From positions 372,001-436,000 of the forward strand of contig NZ_MQUA01000014.1 in NCBI RefSeq assembly GCF_002943715.1: DNA of 64,000 nucleotides. The letters run 5' to 3'. Positions 10,083 to 19,400 of the stretch are shown piece by piece. The notes beneath the pieces are model-generated. The model worked only from the letters and a program-made list of their open reading frames with translations, searched no databases and was not told the DNA's origin. This DNA comes from Polaribacter filamentus (GTDB lineage Bacteria > Bacteroidota > Bacteroidia > Flavobacteriales > Flavobacteriaceae). The stretch's first letter is position 1. The number at the start of each line of letters is the position of its first letter. The translations under genes and the position numbers were made by a program.

Positions 10083-11137
10083 GCAATCAAAAAGTAAGAG
10101 AAGGCGAAGCGTTATCGGAAGTAGCACTTAAAAAATATTTACAAGAAATTAAGCTGATAAATTCTGTTGAAAGCGAATTATTTGTTGAACAATTTACACA
10201 CGGTTTTTCCAACTTAACCTATTTGTTGAAAATAGAAAATAAAGAATTTGTTTTAAGAAAACCACCAAAAGGAGCTATCAAAAGAGGTCATGATATGCAT
10301 CGCGAATTTAAAGTACAAAGTGCGGTACAAAAAGTATTTTCTAAGGTTCCAAAAATGTATGGTTTTTGTGATGACGAAACTATTTTAGGAAGTGATTTTT
10401 ATATCATGGAAAAAGTAGAAGGAATCATTTTAAATTATAAGGAAGCACACAAAAGAAAAATAACCTCAGACGATTATGAAACCATTGCAAATTCTTGGTT
10501 AGATACTTTGGTGGCATTGCATAATGTAGATTATAAAGCCATTGGTTTAGCCGATTTAGGTAAACCTGAAGGCTATGTAGAAAGGCAAATTTCTAATTGG
10601 GGAAAACAATATTTGAAAGCAAAAACTGATGAATATCCAGAGGCAGAAATTGTAATGAATTGGATGGAAGCACATCAGCCAGAAAAATACGAGCATTGTT
10701 TAATTCACAATGATTTTAAATACGATAATGTTGTTTTTAAAGATGATTCTTGGCAAGAAGTTGCTGCTGTTTTAGATTGGGAAATGGCAACTTTAGGCGA
10801 TCCTTTAATGGATTTAGGAACATCTTTAGGCTATTGGACAGTTGCCACAGATCACGATTTTGTAAAACAAGGAATTCCGTCGCCAACTATTTTTGAAGGA
10901 AATCCAATAAGAAGTGAAATCGCAAAAATGTATACCCAAAAATCTGGAAGAAATACTGACAATTTAGTTTTCTATTATGTTTTTGGTTTGTTCAAAATTG
11001 CAGTAATTGCCCAGCAAATTTATTTTAGATATGCGAAAGGATGGACAACAGACCCTCGTTTTGCGAACCTGAATAAAGCATCAGAATTATGTTGCAAGTT
11101 GGCTTTGAAAGCGATTAAAACGAAATCAATAGATTAG
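10079..11137 (+). CDS. Phosphotransferase (APH family), ACAD10/11 kinase-like
   Basis: A 352-residue aminoglycoside-phosphotransferase-fold kinase. The N-lobe has FTHGFSNLTYLL and FVLRKPPKG with the nucleotide-binding Lys. The catalytic loop is HNDFKYDN (about residue 213) and the metal-binding DWEMATLGDP replaces DFG. This is the subgroup homologous to the kinase domain of ACAD10/11 and to LvaA, which phosphorylates 4-hydroxyacyl-CoA; antibiotic modification is unlikely. It overlaps the upstream ACAD gene by 4 bp (ATGA), which strongly implies that the two proteins act together. Confidence 0.9.
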   Translation: MSNQKVREGEALSEVALKKYLQEIKLINSVESELFVEQFTHGFSNLTYLLKIENKEFVLRKPPKGAIKRGHDMHREFKVQSAVQKVFSKVPKMYGFCDDETILGSDFYIMEKVEGIILNYKEAHKRKITSDDYETIANSWLDTLVALHNVDYKAIGLADLGKPEGYVERQISNWGKQYLKAKTDEYPEAEIVMNWMEAHQPEKYEHCLIHNDFKYDNVVFKDDSWQEVAAVLDWEMATLGDPLMDLGTSLGYWTVATDHDFVKQGIPSPTIFEGNPIRSEIAKMYTQKSGRNTDNLVFYYVFGLFKIAVIAQQIYFRYAKGWTTDPRFANLNKASELCCKLALKAIKTKSID

Positions 11138-11139
11138 AA

Positions 11140-11215
11140 AGCGTCATTGCGAATGCAATGAAGCAATCTGTTCATTTAAACAAACAGATTACTTCGTCAT
11201 TCTTCCTTGTAAGGA
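11140..11215. repeat. Intergenic palindromic repeat, REP/MITE-like
   Basis: The 92-bp gap holds an imperfect inverted repeat. The left arm includes GAAGCAATCTGTT and the right arm AACAGATTACTTC, with outer parts TCATTGCGAATG and CATTCTTCC. Sequences of this style are dispersed in many Bacteroidota genomes. In RNA it would fold into a long hairpin between the kinase and DUF1330-like genes, and could attenuate or stabilise the transcript. Confidence 0.55.
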
Positions 11216-11229
11216 TATAAATTAGAACA

Positions 11230-11595
11230 ATGGAAATTAATAAAGAAGGATTAGCAATTTTAGCAACTTTTGATGAAAATTCGCCTGTTTTTATGATGAA
11301 TTATCTCAATTATAAGGAACGAGTATCATCCACAGGAAAAACAGGGAAAGAAACATATAACAAATATATGAAAGCTGCATTTCCTTTTTTTCAAAAGATA
11401 ACAGCAGAAATTGTTTTTAAAGGAAAACCAATGGCAACTATCATTGGTTCGTCCGAAGAAAAATTGTGGGATGAAGTTTTAATAGTAAAATATGCCACAA
11501 AAAATGAATTTTTCAAGTTAATGGAAATGAAGGAATATCCGTCAGAACTAAGAGCATCGGCATTATCAGATTCACGTTTAATTTTTTATAAATAA
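11230..11595 (+). CDS. DUF1330-like small protein
   Basis: A 121-residue cytoplasmic protein with the layout of DUF1330-type dimeric alpha-beta barrels: an N-terminal strand VFMMNYLNYKE, a central GKPMATIIG, WDEVLIVKYATKNEFFKLM, and a C-terminal ALSDSRLIFYK. Its function is unknown. It sits between the kinase and an SDR with only one base before the SDR start, so it belongs to the same run. A small accessory protein beside the kinase recalls LvaB in the levulinate operon, but homology to LvaB is not established here. Confidence 0.7.
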   Translation: MEINKEGLAILATFDENSPVFMMNYLNYKERVSSTGKTGKETYNKYMKAAFPFFQKITAEIVFKGKPMATIIGSSEEKLWDEVLIVKYATKNEFFKLMEMKEYPSELRASALSDSRLIFYK

Positions 11596-11596
11596 T

Positions 11597-12349
11597 ATGG
11601 AAGTAACAAATAAAATAGTCATTATTACAGGCGCAGGTTCTGGAATAGGGAAAGCAACTGCAATTCATTTTGCAAAATACGGAGCAACTGTGGTTGTTTC
11701 TGATATCAATTTAGAAAGTGCTCAAAAAGTTGTGGATGAAATTGCAACAAATAAAGGGAAAGCATTCGCTATAAAGGCAAATGTTGCCAAGTTTGAAGAC
11801 GTGGAAAATTTAATAAATACCACTGTTGAAAAGTTTGGCAGCTTAGATGTAATTGTAAATAATGCCGGAATTGGCCCAAATTTATTAAAAACGCACGAGT
11901 CACTTTTAAAAGATTGGGACAGGGTAATTGCTGTAAATCAGACAGGTGTTTTTTATTGCATGAAAGTAGCTTTGCAGCAATTTTTGAAGCAAGGTTACGG
12001 AAATATTGTAAATATTGCTTCTTTGGCAGGTTTAAAGGCATCACCAAGTAACATCAGTTATAGCGCAAGTAAATTTGCAGTGGTTGGAATGACGAAGTCT
12101 GCAGCAATGGAATATGCAACGAAAAACATTAGAGTAAATGCAGTGTGTCCTGGGTATACAGAATCGGCTTTATTAGATCAATTGCTAAACGCAAAACCAG
12201 AAATGGATGCTGTTTTAAAAAGTGTCATTCCGATGAAACGGTACGGGAAAACATCAGAAATTGCAGAAGCAGTAGTCTGGTTGGCTTCGGATAGTACAAA
12301 GTTTATTACAGGTCAAACAATTACTTTAGATGGAGGAACATCGCTTTAA
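11597..12349 (+). CDS. Short-chain dehydrogenase/reductase (SDR)
   Basis: A 250-residue classical SDR. It shows TGAGSGIGKATA (residues 11-22), an acidic residue after beta-2 (VSDIN, suggesting NAD+), NNAGIGP, the catalytic Ser of NIASLAG, YSASKFAVVGMTK and the terminal GQTITLDGG. It starts one base after the DUF1330-like stop and closes the acyl-CoA catabolic run. A role as 3-hydroxyacyl-CoA or alcohol dehydrogenase of this pathway is an inference from context. Confidence 0.92.
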   Translation: MEVTNKIVIITGAGSGIGKATAIHFAKYGATVVVSDINLESAQKVVDEIATNKGKAFAIKANVAKFEDVENLINTTVEKFGSLDVIVNNAGIGPNLLKTHESLLKDWDRVIAVNQTGVFYCMKVALQQFLKQGYGNIVNIASLAGLKASPSNISYSASKFAVVGMTKSAAMEYATKNIRVNAVCPGYTESALLDQLLNAKPEMDAVLKSVIPMKRYGKTSEIAEAVVWLASDSTKFITGQTITLDGGTSL

Positions 12350-12413
12350 AGAGTGGATAATAATCCGTAAATTTGTGAGGTAAAAATCAACATAAAATTA
12401 AAATTTAGAAATT

Positions 12414-13022
12414 ATGAAAAAATGGTTAATTCCGGTAATAATAATAATTGTAATAATATTCGGATTTTATAATTTTGGAAAAGGCTTTAATAACACAGCA
12501 GTTGTTTTGCAAGAAGACGCAAAAACGACTTGGTCTAACGTAGAAAGTTCTTATCAACGTAGAAACGATTTAATTGGCAACTTGGTAAAAATTGTACAAG
12601 GAGCTGCAGACTTTGAGAGAAACACGTTAACAGAAGTGATTGAAGCAAGAGCGAAAGCAACGTCTACAACTATTGATGCAAATAATTTATCACCAGAAAA
12701 CATGGCGCAATTTCAACAAGCGCAAAGTGGTTTAACTGGCGCGATGTCTAAATTATTAGTTTCTGTAGAGCGGTATCCTGATTTAAAAGCAAACGCAAAT
12801 TTTTTGGAATTACAAAGTCAATATGAAGGCAGTGAAAACCGTATAAATGTTGCCAGAGATCGTTTTAACGAAGGTGTGAATAATTATAATAAACATATTA
12901 AAGTATTCCCAAATTCATTTTTAGCAGGTTTGTTTAATTTTGATGAAATGAATCGCTATACAGCGGACGCAGGTTCTGAGAAAGCACCAGATGCTAGTTT
13001 CGATTTTAATAAGAAAAAATAA
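12414..13022 (+). CDS. LemA family protein
   Basis: A 202-residue LemA-fold protein. One N-terminal membrane segment (residues 4-22) is followed by the long helical LemA domain with the typical WSNVESSYQRRNDLIGNLV block and YPDLKANANFLELQSQYEGSENRI near residue 125. LemA proteins have an extracytoplasmic N-terminus and unknown function; in Bacteroidota they are encoded with TPM-domain proteins, as here. The following gene starts 5 bp downstream. Confidence 0.93.
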   Translation: MKKWLIPVIIIIVIIFGFYNFGKGFNNTAVVLQEDAKTTWSNVESSYQRRNDLIGNLVKIVQGAADFERNTLTEVIEARAKATSTTIDANNLSPENMAQFQQAQSGLTGAMSKLLVSVERYPDLKANANFLELQSQYEGSENRINVARDRFNEGVNNYNKHIKVFPNSFLAGLFNFDEMNRYTADAGSEKAPDASFDFNKKK

Positions 13023-13027
13023 TAAAT

Positions 13028-13465
13028 ATGTCTAAAGTAGAAGCTTTTCTTACTAAAGAAGAAGAACAAGAAATTATTTCTGCTATTAGAACTGCAGAGA
13101 AAAATACTTCTGGTGAAATACGAATTCATATGGAATCTTCCACGAAAAAGGTTCATTATGAGCGGGCGCTAGAAGTATTTCAGCTCTTAGAAATGCACAA
13201 CACAAAAGACGCTAATGCCGTGTTAATTTATGTTGCTGTAGCTGATAAAAAGTTTGTTATTTATGGTGATACAGGGATTAATAACGTGGTGCCAAAAGAT
13301 TTTTGGGATACCACTAAAGATGTAATGCAAAACCATTTTAAAACAGGTAATTTTAAACAAGGAATTGTTGACGGAATTTTAAAAGCCGGTGAAGAATTAC
13401 GCGATCATTTTCCATATCAAAAAGATGACGAAAACGAACTTTCAAATGAAATTTCTAAAGGATGA
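13028..13465 (+). CDS. TPM domain-containing protein, soluble
   Basis: A 145-residue protein made of a single TPM domain (Psb32/MOLO-1 phosphatase-like fold): the N-terminus FLTKEEEQEIISAIRTAEKNTSGEIRIH is the family signature. No signal peptide or membrane helix is seen, so it probably acts in the cytoplasm or near the membrane. It lies in a LemA-TPM-TPM operon, and its TGA stop overlaps the next ATG by 4 bp. Confidence 0.88.
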   Translation: MSKVEAFLTKEEEQEIISAIRTAEKNTSGEIRIHMESSTKKVHYERALEVFQLLEMHNTKDANAVLIYVAVADKKFVIYGDTGINNVVPKDFWDTTKDVMQNHFKTGNFKQGIVDGILKAGEELRDHFPYQKDDENELSNEISKG

Positions 13466-14286
13466 GTTTAAAAAAAGTTTTCAGTTTTCAGTTTTCAGTT
13501 TTTAGTAAAAGTCTTGTAATACTGGTGTTTTTAGTGTCACAAAATATTTTTTCTCAGGGATATGAAATTCCGGAGAAACCAAAATTTCAAACAAGTGTTT
13601 ACGATTTCACGACTCCAAAATTACTTACAGATTTTCAAAAAACAAGTTTAGAAAATAAATTAGTTCGGTATTCAGACTCTACCTCAACTCAAATTGTGGT
13701 TGCAATTATCGCATCCACCGAAGGTGAAAATATTAATTATTTAGCCGCCAATTGGGGAGAAAAATGGGGAATTGGTCAAGCCAAAGAGGACAACGGTATT
13801 TTATTTTTATTAGCTAAAGACGATAGAAAAATTGCAATTCAGGTTGGTAAAGGTGTCGAGTATTTAGTAACCGATTTTCTATCAAAAAGAATTATTGAAA
13901 GAGTCATTATCCCGGAATTCAAAAAAGGAGATTATTATAGCGGTTTAGACAAAGGATCTGACTATATATTTAAAACTCTGAATGGCGAGTTTGAAGGTTC
14001 TCGTAAAGAAGAGTCTAAAGGTTCTGATTTTTCAACCATCATTTTTATTATAATCATAGGCGTATTTTTTCTTTTAGTTTCTAGAGGGAATAAAAATAAT
14101 AAAGGCGGACGAAATAATCGAACAGGTTCTTTATCTAGCACTGTTTTTGACGCTATACTTTTAAGTAGTTTAGGCAGATCTGGTGGAGGTTTTGGTGGCT
14201 CGTCTGGCGGGGGAAGTAGTGGTGGATTTGGTGGTGGCTTCGGTGGAGGAAGTTTTGGCGGTGGCGGTGCTTCTGGTGGCTGGTAA
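13462..14286 (+). CDS. TPM domain protein with Gly-rich tail
   Basis: A 274-residue exported TPM-domain membrane protein. The signal peptide covers about residues 1-32. The TPM domain (about 40-165) contains STSTQIVVAIIAST and GILFLLAKDDRKIAIQVGKGVEYLV. A membrane helix lies near residues 190-210, and a Gly/Ser-rich tail of repeated GGGFGG-type blocks fills residues 235-274. This is the YgcG/TPM architecture that accompanies LemA. The signal-peptide codons contain a 7-bp tandem repeat (13477-13504). Confidence 0.9.
   Translation: MSLKKVFSFQFSVFSKSLVILVFLVSQNIFSQGYEIPEKPKFQTSVYDFTTPKLLTDFQKTSLENKLVRYSDSTSTQIVVAIIASTEGENINYLAANWGEKWGIGQAKEDNGILFLLAKDDRKIAIQVGKGVEYLVTDFLSKRIIERVIIPEFKKGDYYSGLDKGSDYIFKTLNGEFEGSRKEESKGSDFSTIIFIIIIGVFFLLVSRGNKNNKGGRNNRTGSLSSTVFDAILLSSLGRSGGGFGGSSGGGSSGGFGGGFGGGSFGGGGASGGW
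13477..13504 (+). repeat. Heptanucleotide tandem repeat in a signal-peptide region
   Basis: Three perfect GTTTTCA units and a fourth with one change (GTTTTTA) lie within codons 6-15 of the TPM gene. Seven is not a multiple of three, so gain or loss of one unit would shift the reading frame. Confidence 0.8.
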
Positions 14287-14347
14287 ATAAGCCCATTTTA
14301 ACCTTGCTAACTTAAAGAAATAGACAACTTGTGTAATTTTAATTTAG

Positions 14348-15204
14348 ATGTTGAAAAAAATAGTTTACTCATTCATTTTTTTTCTATTGATAAGCTGTCA
14401 AAATTTTGGACAATTAAATATACTCGCAGATTTACCAAATGAATTAAAAGAAGTTTCTGGGACAGAAGTTTTAAGGAATTCCAATATTATTTGGATGATT
14501 AATGATGGAGGAAACAAATCAACATTATTCGGAGTTTCTGAAAAAGGAAAAATAAAAAAAGAAATTGAGATAAAGGCTAAAAATACAGATTGGGAAGACT
14601 TAACGACCGATGAAAAAGGCACTATTTATATTGGTAATTTTGGAAATAATACAAACAGTAGAAAGAATTTAAGAATACTAAAAATTGATAAAAAGTATTT
14701 AAGGAAAAAAAAGCAGAGGTCGAAGAAATTAAAATTGAGTATGAAGATCAGTATGATTTTCCTCCAAAAAAGAAAGAGCTATTTTTTGATGCAGAGGCAT
14801 TTTTCTATTTTAAAAAGAACTTTTATATTTTTACTAAAAGCAGAGTAGAGGATAGATACGGTAAAACTTCTTTGTATAAAGTCATGGCAGAAGAAGGGAA
14901 ACACACCGCTAAATTAATTGGCGAATTTGAAAATTGTAACGATATAGAATGTTGGATAACTTCTGCTGATATTTCTTCGGATGGAAAAAAAGTGGTGCTT
15001 TTATCGCAAAAAAATGTTTTAGTTTTTACTGATTTTAAAGGTGATAACTTTTTATCAGGAAAGGTAAAAAAAATTGAGTTAAAATATGAATCTCAGAAAG
15101 AAGGAATCTGTTTTAAAGATGGCAATACATTACTAATTACCGATGAAAAATCTCATGGAGAAGGCGGAAATTTGTATGAACTAAAAATTGATGTGGACAA
15201 TTAA
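14348..15204 (+). pseudogene. Secreted/lipoprotein-like protein with one-base frameshift
   Basis: One coding region in two frames. The first part (14348 to about 14710) begins with a lipoprotein-type signal ending ISCQNFG, then EVSGTEVLRNSNIIWMINDGG. The second continues in the -1 frame from about 14705 (KKAEVEEIKIEYEDQYDFPP) to the stop at 15204. The break is at an 8-A run after AGG; a ninth A would join both halves. The run also forms the slippery heptamer A AAA AAG in the correct phase for a -1 shift. The joined product is about 285 residues and looks like a secreted beta-propeller-type protein of unknown role. A real mutation, a sequencing error and programmed shifting are all possible. 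Confidence 0.75.
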
Positions 15205-15219
15205 AATAATGGCATACAA

Positions 15220-15945
15220 ATGAAAGAAAAATCAAAAAAAACAGCGGAATTAGATGATTATTTAGACAATCATTATATCCATAGAAGTAATTGGTTAAGA
15301 GCCGCGGTTCTTGGCGCTAATGATGGCATTTTATCAACGGCAAGTTTAGCAATTGGTGTTGCTGCTGCAACTGATTTAAGAGAGCCTATTATTTTGGCAA
15401 CTTTAGCAGGATTAGTTGCGGGTGCATTATCAATGGCTGCTGGCGAATACGTATCTGTAAGTTCACAAACCGATGTTGAAAATGCGGATATAGAAAGAGA
15501 AAGATTAGAATTAGAAGAAATGCCAGAATTAGAATTGCAACGTTTGGCGGATATTTATGAACAGAGAGGATTAAAAAAAGAAACGGCTTTAATTGTCGCT
15601 AAAGAATTGACAGAAAAAGATGCGTTGGCTGCGCATGTTAGAGATGAATTAGGCATAAATGAAATGAATCAGGCAAATCCTATTCAGGCTGCATTGGCAT
15701 CTGGTGCTGCATTTACGATTGGAGGATTGCTTCCGTTTTTAGTCACACTTTTTCTTCCATTAAATAGTATGGAATATTCTATTTATGGTTTTGCTACGGT
15801 CTTTTTAATAATTTTAGGCGCATTAGCGGCGAAAGCAGGTGGTTCAAAAATAGGAATTGCAGTTTTAAGAATTACTTTTTGGGGAACGGTTGCAATGGGC
15901 TTAACGGCTGCAGTTGGTTATATATTTAATGTGAATGTAGTATAA
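15220..15945 (+). CDS. VIT/CCC1 family Fe2+/Mn2+ transporter
   Basis: A 241-residue integral membrane protein of the VIT1/CCC1 family, which move ferrous iron or manganese across membranes. The first helix pair carries LRAAVLGANDGILSTASLAIGVAAA and GALSMAAGEYVSVSSQ, both family hallmarks. An acidic cytoplasmic metal-binding helix follows (ENADIERERLELEEMPELE), then three more helices (about 160-240). The complete domain order is present. It starts 16 bp after the frameshifted gene and is convergent with the DUF423 gene. Confidence 0.93.
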   Translation: MKEKSKKTAELDDYLDNHYIHRSNWLRAAVLGANDGILSTASLAIGVAAATDLREPIILATLAGLVAGALSMAAGEYVSVSSQTDVENADIERERLELEEMPELELQRLADIYEQRGLKKETALIVAKELTEKDALAAHVRDELGINEMNQANPIQAALASGAAFTIGGLLPFLVTLFLPLNSMEYSIYGFATVFLIILGALAAKAGGSKIGIAVLRITFWGTVAMGLTAAVGYIFNVNVV

Positions 15946-16000
15946 AATAATGGAGATTATCTACCTTATTTAAAGTTGATCTGTGGATAGAATATATTAT

Positions 16001-16027
16001 TTTAATCGCTGCACTTTAACGATTAAA
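16001..16027. terminator. Inverted repeat between convergent genes
   Basis: TTTAATCG (16001-16008) and CGATTAAA (16020-16027) form an 8-bp stem between the convergent VIT and DUF423 genes. It overlaps the DUF423 stop codon. The T-tracts are weak, so its role as a bidirectional terminator is tentative. Confidence 0.35.
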
Positions 16028-16400
16028 CTGCAAATTTGTAAATTAAAAGTGCCCAACCAGCAACCAAAAACAAACCTCCTAAAGGTGTGATTGGTCCTAG
16101 AAATTTTATTTTTTTATTATTTGCTGATGAAAGTACCAAGCCATAAATAGAGAAAGAAAATAACAAGGTTCCTATAATAAAAGCGTAGATAATGCAGTTG
16201 TCAAGGGAAGCATTTAGCTCTAAATTAAATCCTAAAATAAGTAAAACAATGGCGTGATACATTTGATATTTTACGCCAGTTTCAAAACTTTGTAATTGAT
16301 CTGAAGTTAGTTTTTTCTTTAACAAATGCGCTCCAAAAGCCCCAAATATTACTGCAGTGCACCCAAGTAAGGAACCGAAAATTAATGCTTTTTGTATCAT
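16023..16400 (-). CDS. DUF423 family membrane protein
   Basis: A 125-residue protein with four predicted membrane helices. The family signature FGAFGAHLLKKKLTSDQLQSFETGVKYQMYHA is in residues 21-52, and LGPITPLGGLFLVAGWALL in the last helix pair. DUF423 proteins are small inner-membrane proteins without a proven function. The start lies 8 bp after the stop of the large phosphoesterase gene on the same strand, so it is probably the distal gene of that transcript. Confidence 0.93.
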   Translation of the reverse strand: MIQKALIFGSLLGCTAVIFGAFGAHLLKKKLTSDQLQSFETGVKYQMYHAIVLLILGFNLELNASLDNCIIYAFIIGTLLFSFSIYGLVLSSANNKKIKFLGPITPLGGLFLVAGWALLIYKFAV

Positions 16401-16408
16401 ATAAATTA

Positions 16409-19400
16409 TTAAAAAGTAAAGCCGAAAGTAAAAGCAACTCTTAAACCTTCATCGCTATTAAATGTGGAAATATTTCCAGAAATCATATTTGCTGCGTTAA
16501 AGAAAACTCCGCCTCCAATAGAAGTATTAAATTTACTATTTTTAAAAGTTGAATTCTGTTGACCCCAAACAGTTCCGTAGTCAAATCCTCCAAATATACC
16601 AACATTTAAAGGAATTAAACTTGTTTTAAAACGTCGTAAATTTAAACGAATATCAGAACTGTGGTAAAAGGAGTTTTTATCAGTAAAACGCTGATTTCTA
16701 AACCCTCTTAACCCATCATTTCCACCAATGCTTGCTGCTTGATAAAATTGATACGAATTACCAAAAGTATAATGAGATTTTAATTTAGTTGCGAATACTA
16801 ATTGTCCGCTAGGAATTAATTTGTGTTGAAATGATATAGAAGGAATTAAATACCCGAAATCACCATTATTATTTAAGCTTGAAGTATAACCAGCTATTAA
16901 TTCCGTTTTCATTCCCATTGTTGAAAAAGCACTGTTATCTGTGTTTTCAAAATGATAACTAGCTTCTGTATTGATGAATTTCTGAGTATCAAAAATAGCA
17001 TTATTAGCGCTGAATTCATCGGAAACGAATCTGCCAAGAGTATTATCAACTTTAAATGTTTGATAATTAATGGCTAGTTTTATTTCTGCATCTAAATCAC
17101 TTTTCCATTTTATAAAGCTACCTGCAATAAACTTGCTGATTTTTACTCTATTATAATCTTCTTCTTCTAAATCATCTGCTTCAAGATTTATAGAGTTATT
17201 GCCGAAACCAAAATAGTTTACTGCAAAATTCGGACTTGTAAAAGTTGCGTCTACTCCTAAATTCCAACTGCCAAAAACGTTTGCGATTTCAGAGGCATAA
17301 TTAAACTCAAAACCATTGGTTGCAAAATAGTATGAAGCATTTAAAGTGTGTTGAGTTGTAAACGGGTTTCTTTCAAAACCATAAACTGTGTATGTGTTAG
17401 AAAACCCAAGTTTTATGCCATCATCTGGATTGTAACCAATAGTTGGTGTTAGTATATTTTGATTGTTTTTGAGCTTCTTATAATCATATACATTTGTTTT
17501 ATAATCATCTGTTAATTTTATTCTTGTATTTTTAGTTTTAAAAGTGTTTTTCTTGGTTTTATAATCGTAAATAATTACCTGTTTACCATTTTTAACTTTG
17601 TAGATATCATTGTTTTGTCCGCCAATAAGTCTTAGTTTTATTAGCTTTCTTCCATCACCTTTTACCACAAAAACATCATCATCATCTAAGCCATAGATCC
17701 AAATTTCTTTGGTTTCAGATTCATTATAAATTCGTTGATGAAAAATAGCATCTTTGTCTCCATTTATTATTCGATAACCTGTAATTTTTGTTTGTCCATT
17801 TTGTAATCTTTCAATTTCAAACCAATCATCTTTTTGAGTTCCTCTAATAATTTGAAACTTATTTATATGATAAAAATAAGCATCAGAAATTTTCTGTAAA
17901 TTGTGCCTTCTTCCTTGTAATTTTTTCTTTATTTCTTGTATTGTTTCATCTTTTACTTCATCAGGAAATTCTGTAAAAGCATCGTCAATTACAGCATCGG
18001 TTATATTGTCGATGATCAATTTAACTTGCTTATCCCAAACAATTTTTGTAGACATAGATATTAAAAACATGTCTAAAGGATATGGTTCTAAATTAAACCA
18101 TTTCGGACTTTTTAATTCTTCTTTATAAGACCTCATTAAACGTAAAGAAGGTACTAATTTTGTTGCTATATGTAACAAAGCTCCATCTCCAAAAATAGAA
18201 AATGCTTGATCTCGATCTCTTGGAACTGGTCTGTAAATTGTTTGATTATTTTCTTTAAAAACGGCCCACCTCCACTGATCTTCATGTCGGTCCCAATCTC
18301 CAATTAACATATCAAATAAACGTGCTTTTATATACGCTTCTTCATCTAAAACATGATGCTCGTCCTTATTTAATTTTTTTAATAAATCGTCTGTACTTAC
18401 TAATTCATCAGAAAAACCAAAGCTAGCTTTATCTCCATGACCAGAATCTGTGCGTTCTTCAATCATATATAATTCATTGCCAAAATCATCATTAAACTGC
18501 TTCAAACTAGGTTGTTTTGGCACATAATACAACACAGGATTTGTATGATAAAGGCCAATAGCATCAGACAATTTTCCAATAGTAAAAGGGGCATAAGGAT
18601 GTGAGCCTGTAAAAACATCTGACAATAAATTTTCTGCTGCAGTATCATCAAATTGAGCTCCTATATACTGATCTTTAAAAGCCACGGCTTGCAAATATTG
18701 CACAGCATTTTTACGCAAAGCGCGCATTACATATTCGCGCCCTTTTTTATCTTTTAATCGTAAAGATTTCGATTGATGGCCGCCACCTTTTCTAACTGGT
18801 TTTAATCCGCCAAAAAGCGTATCTAAATCAACTGTTGGTGCGTTTACTTTTGTGCCAAAATATTTTCGATATCGTTCTCCCCATAAATAACGATACAGTT
18901 TACTTTTTGTGATTTCTTCTTGCGTATAAATTGATGCTTTTTTTTCTGTTATACCCTGCAAAGGAAATGTTGTAAAATTTTTCTTTTCATCTTCTGATAA
19001 AACTTGGCTTTGATACACTATTTTATCATCTTTTACAGTATGAAAACTTACGGTTGATGAACCATCTTTATAGACATCTAATTTAGCAAAACCTTGCGCA
19101 CCATAAGTAAATTTCGCGCCTCCAGATAATTTTGTAGCGGTTGTTTTAGAACCAGAACCACTAACAATTTGAGGAATATTATCTTGAATGATATACTGCA
19201 AATTATGATCATGACCAGAAACAAAAATGGTTTTATCATTTTCTTGTGCCAGTGTTACAATGCGTTTTTTAAGTGCATTGTATTTTTTATTTTGGATGTC
19301 TGTATTGGAAAGACCAGATGTTTGTCTTATTAAATTTTTTAGAGAACCTAAAATTGGCAAAGGATTCATATGGCTAGCAAACGAATATTTTCCTCCATGA

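Noticed and set aside
10079..11137. Aminoglycoside resistance gene
   Set aside because: The APH fold is shared by many metabolic kinases; the 4-bp overlap with an ACAD10/11-like gene points to hydroxyacyl-CoA metabolism.
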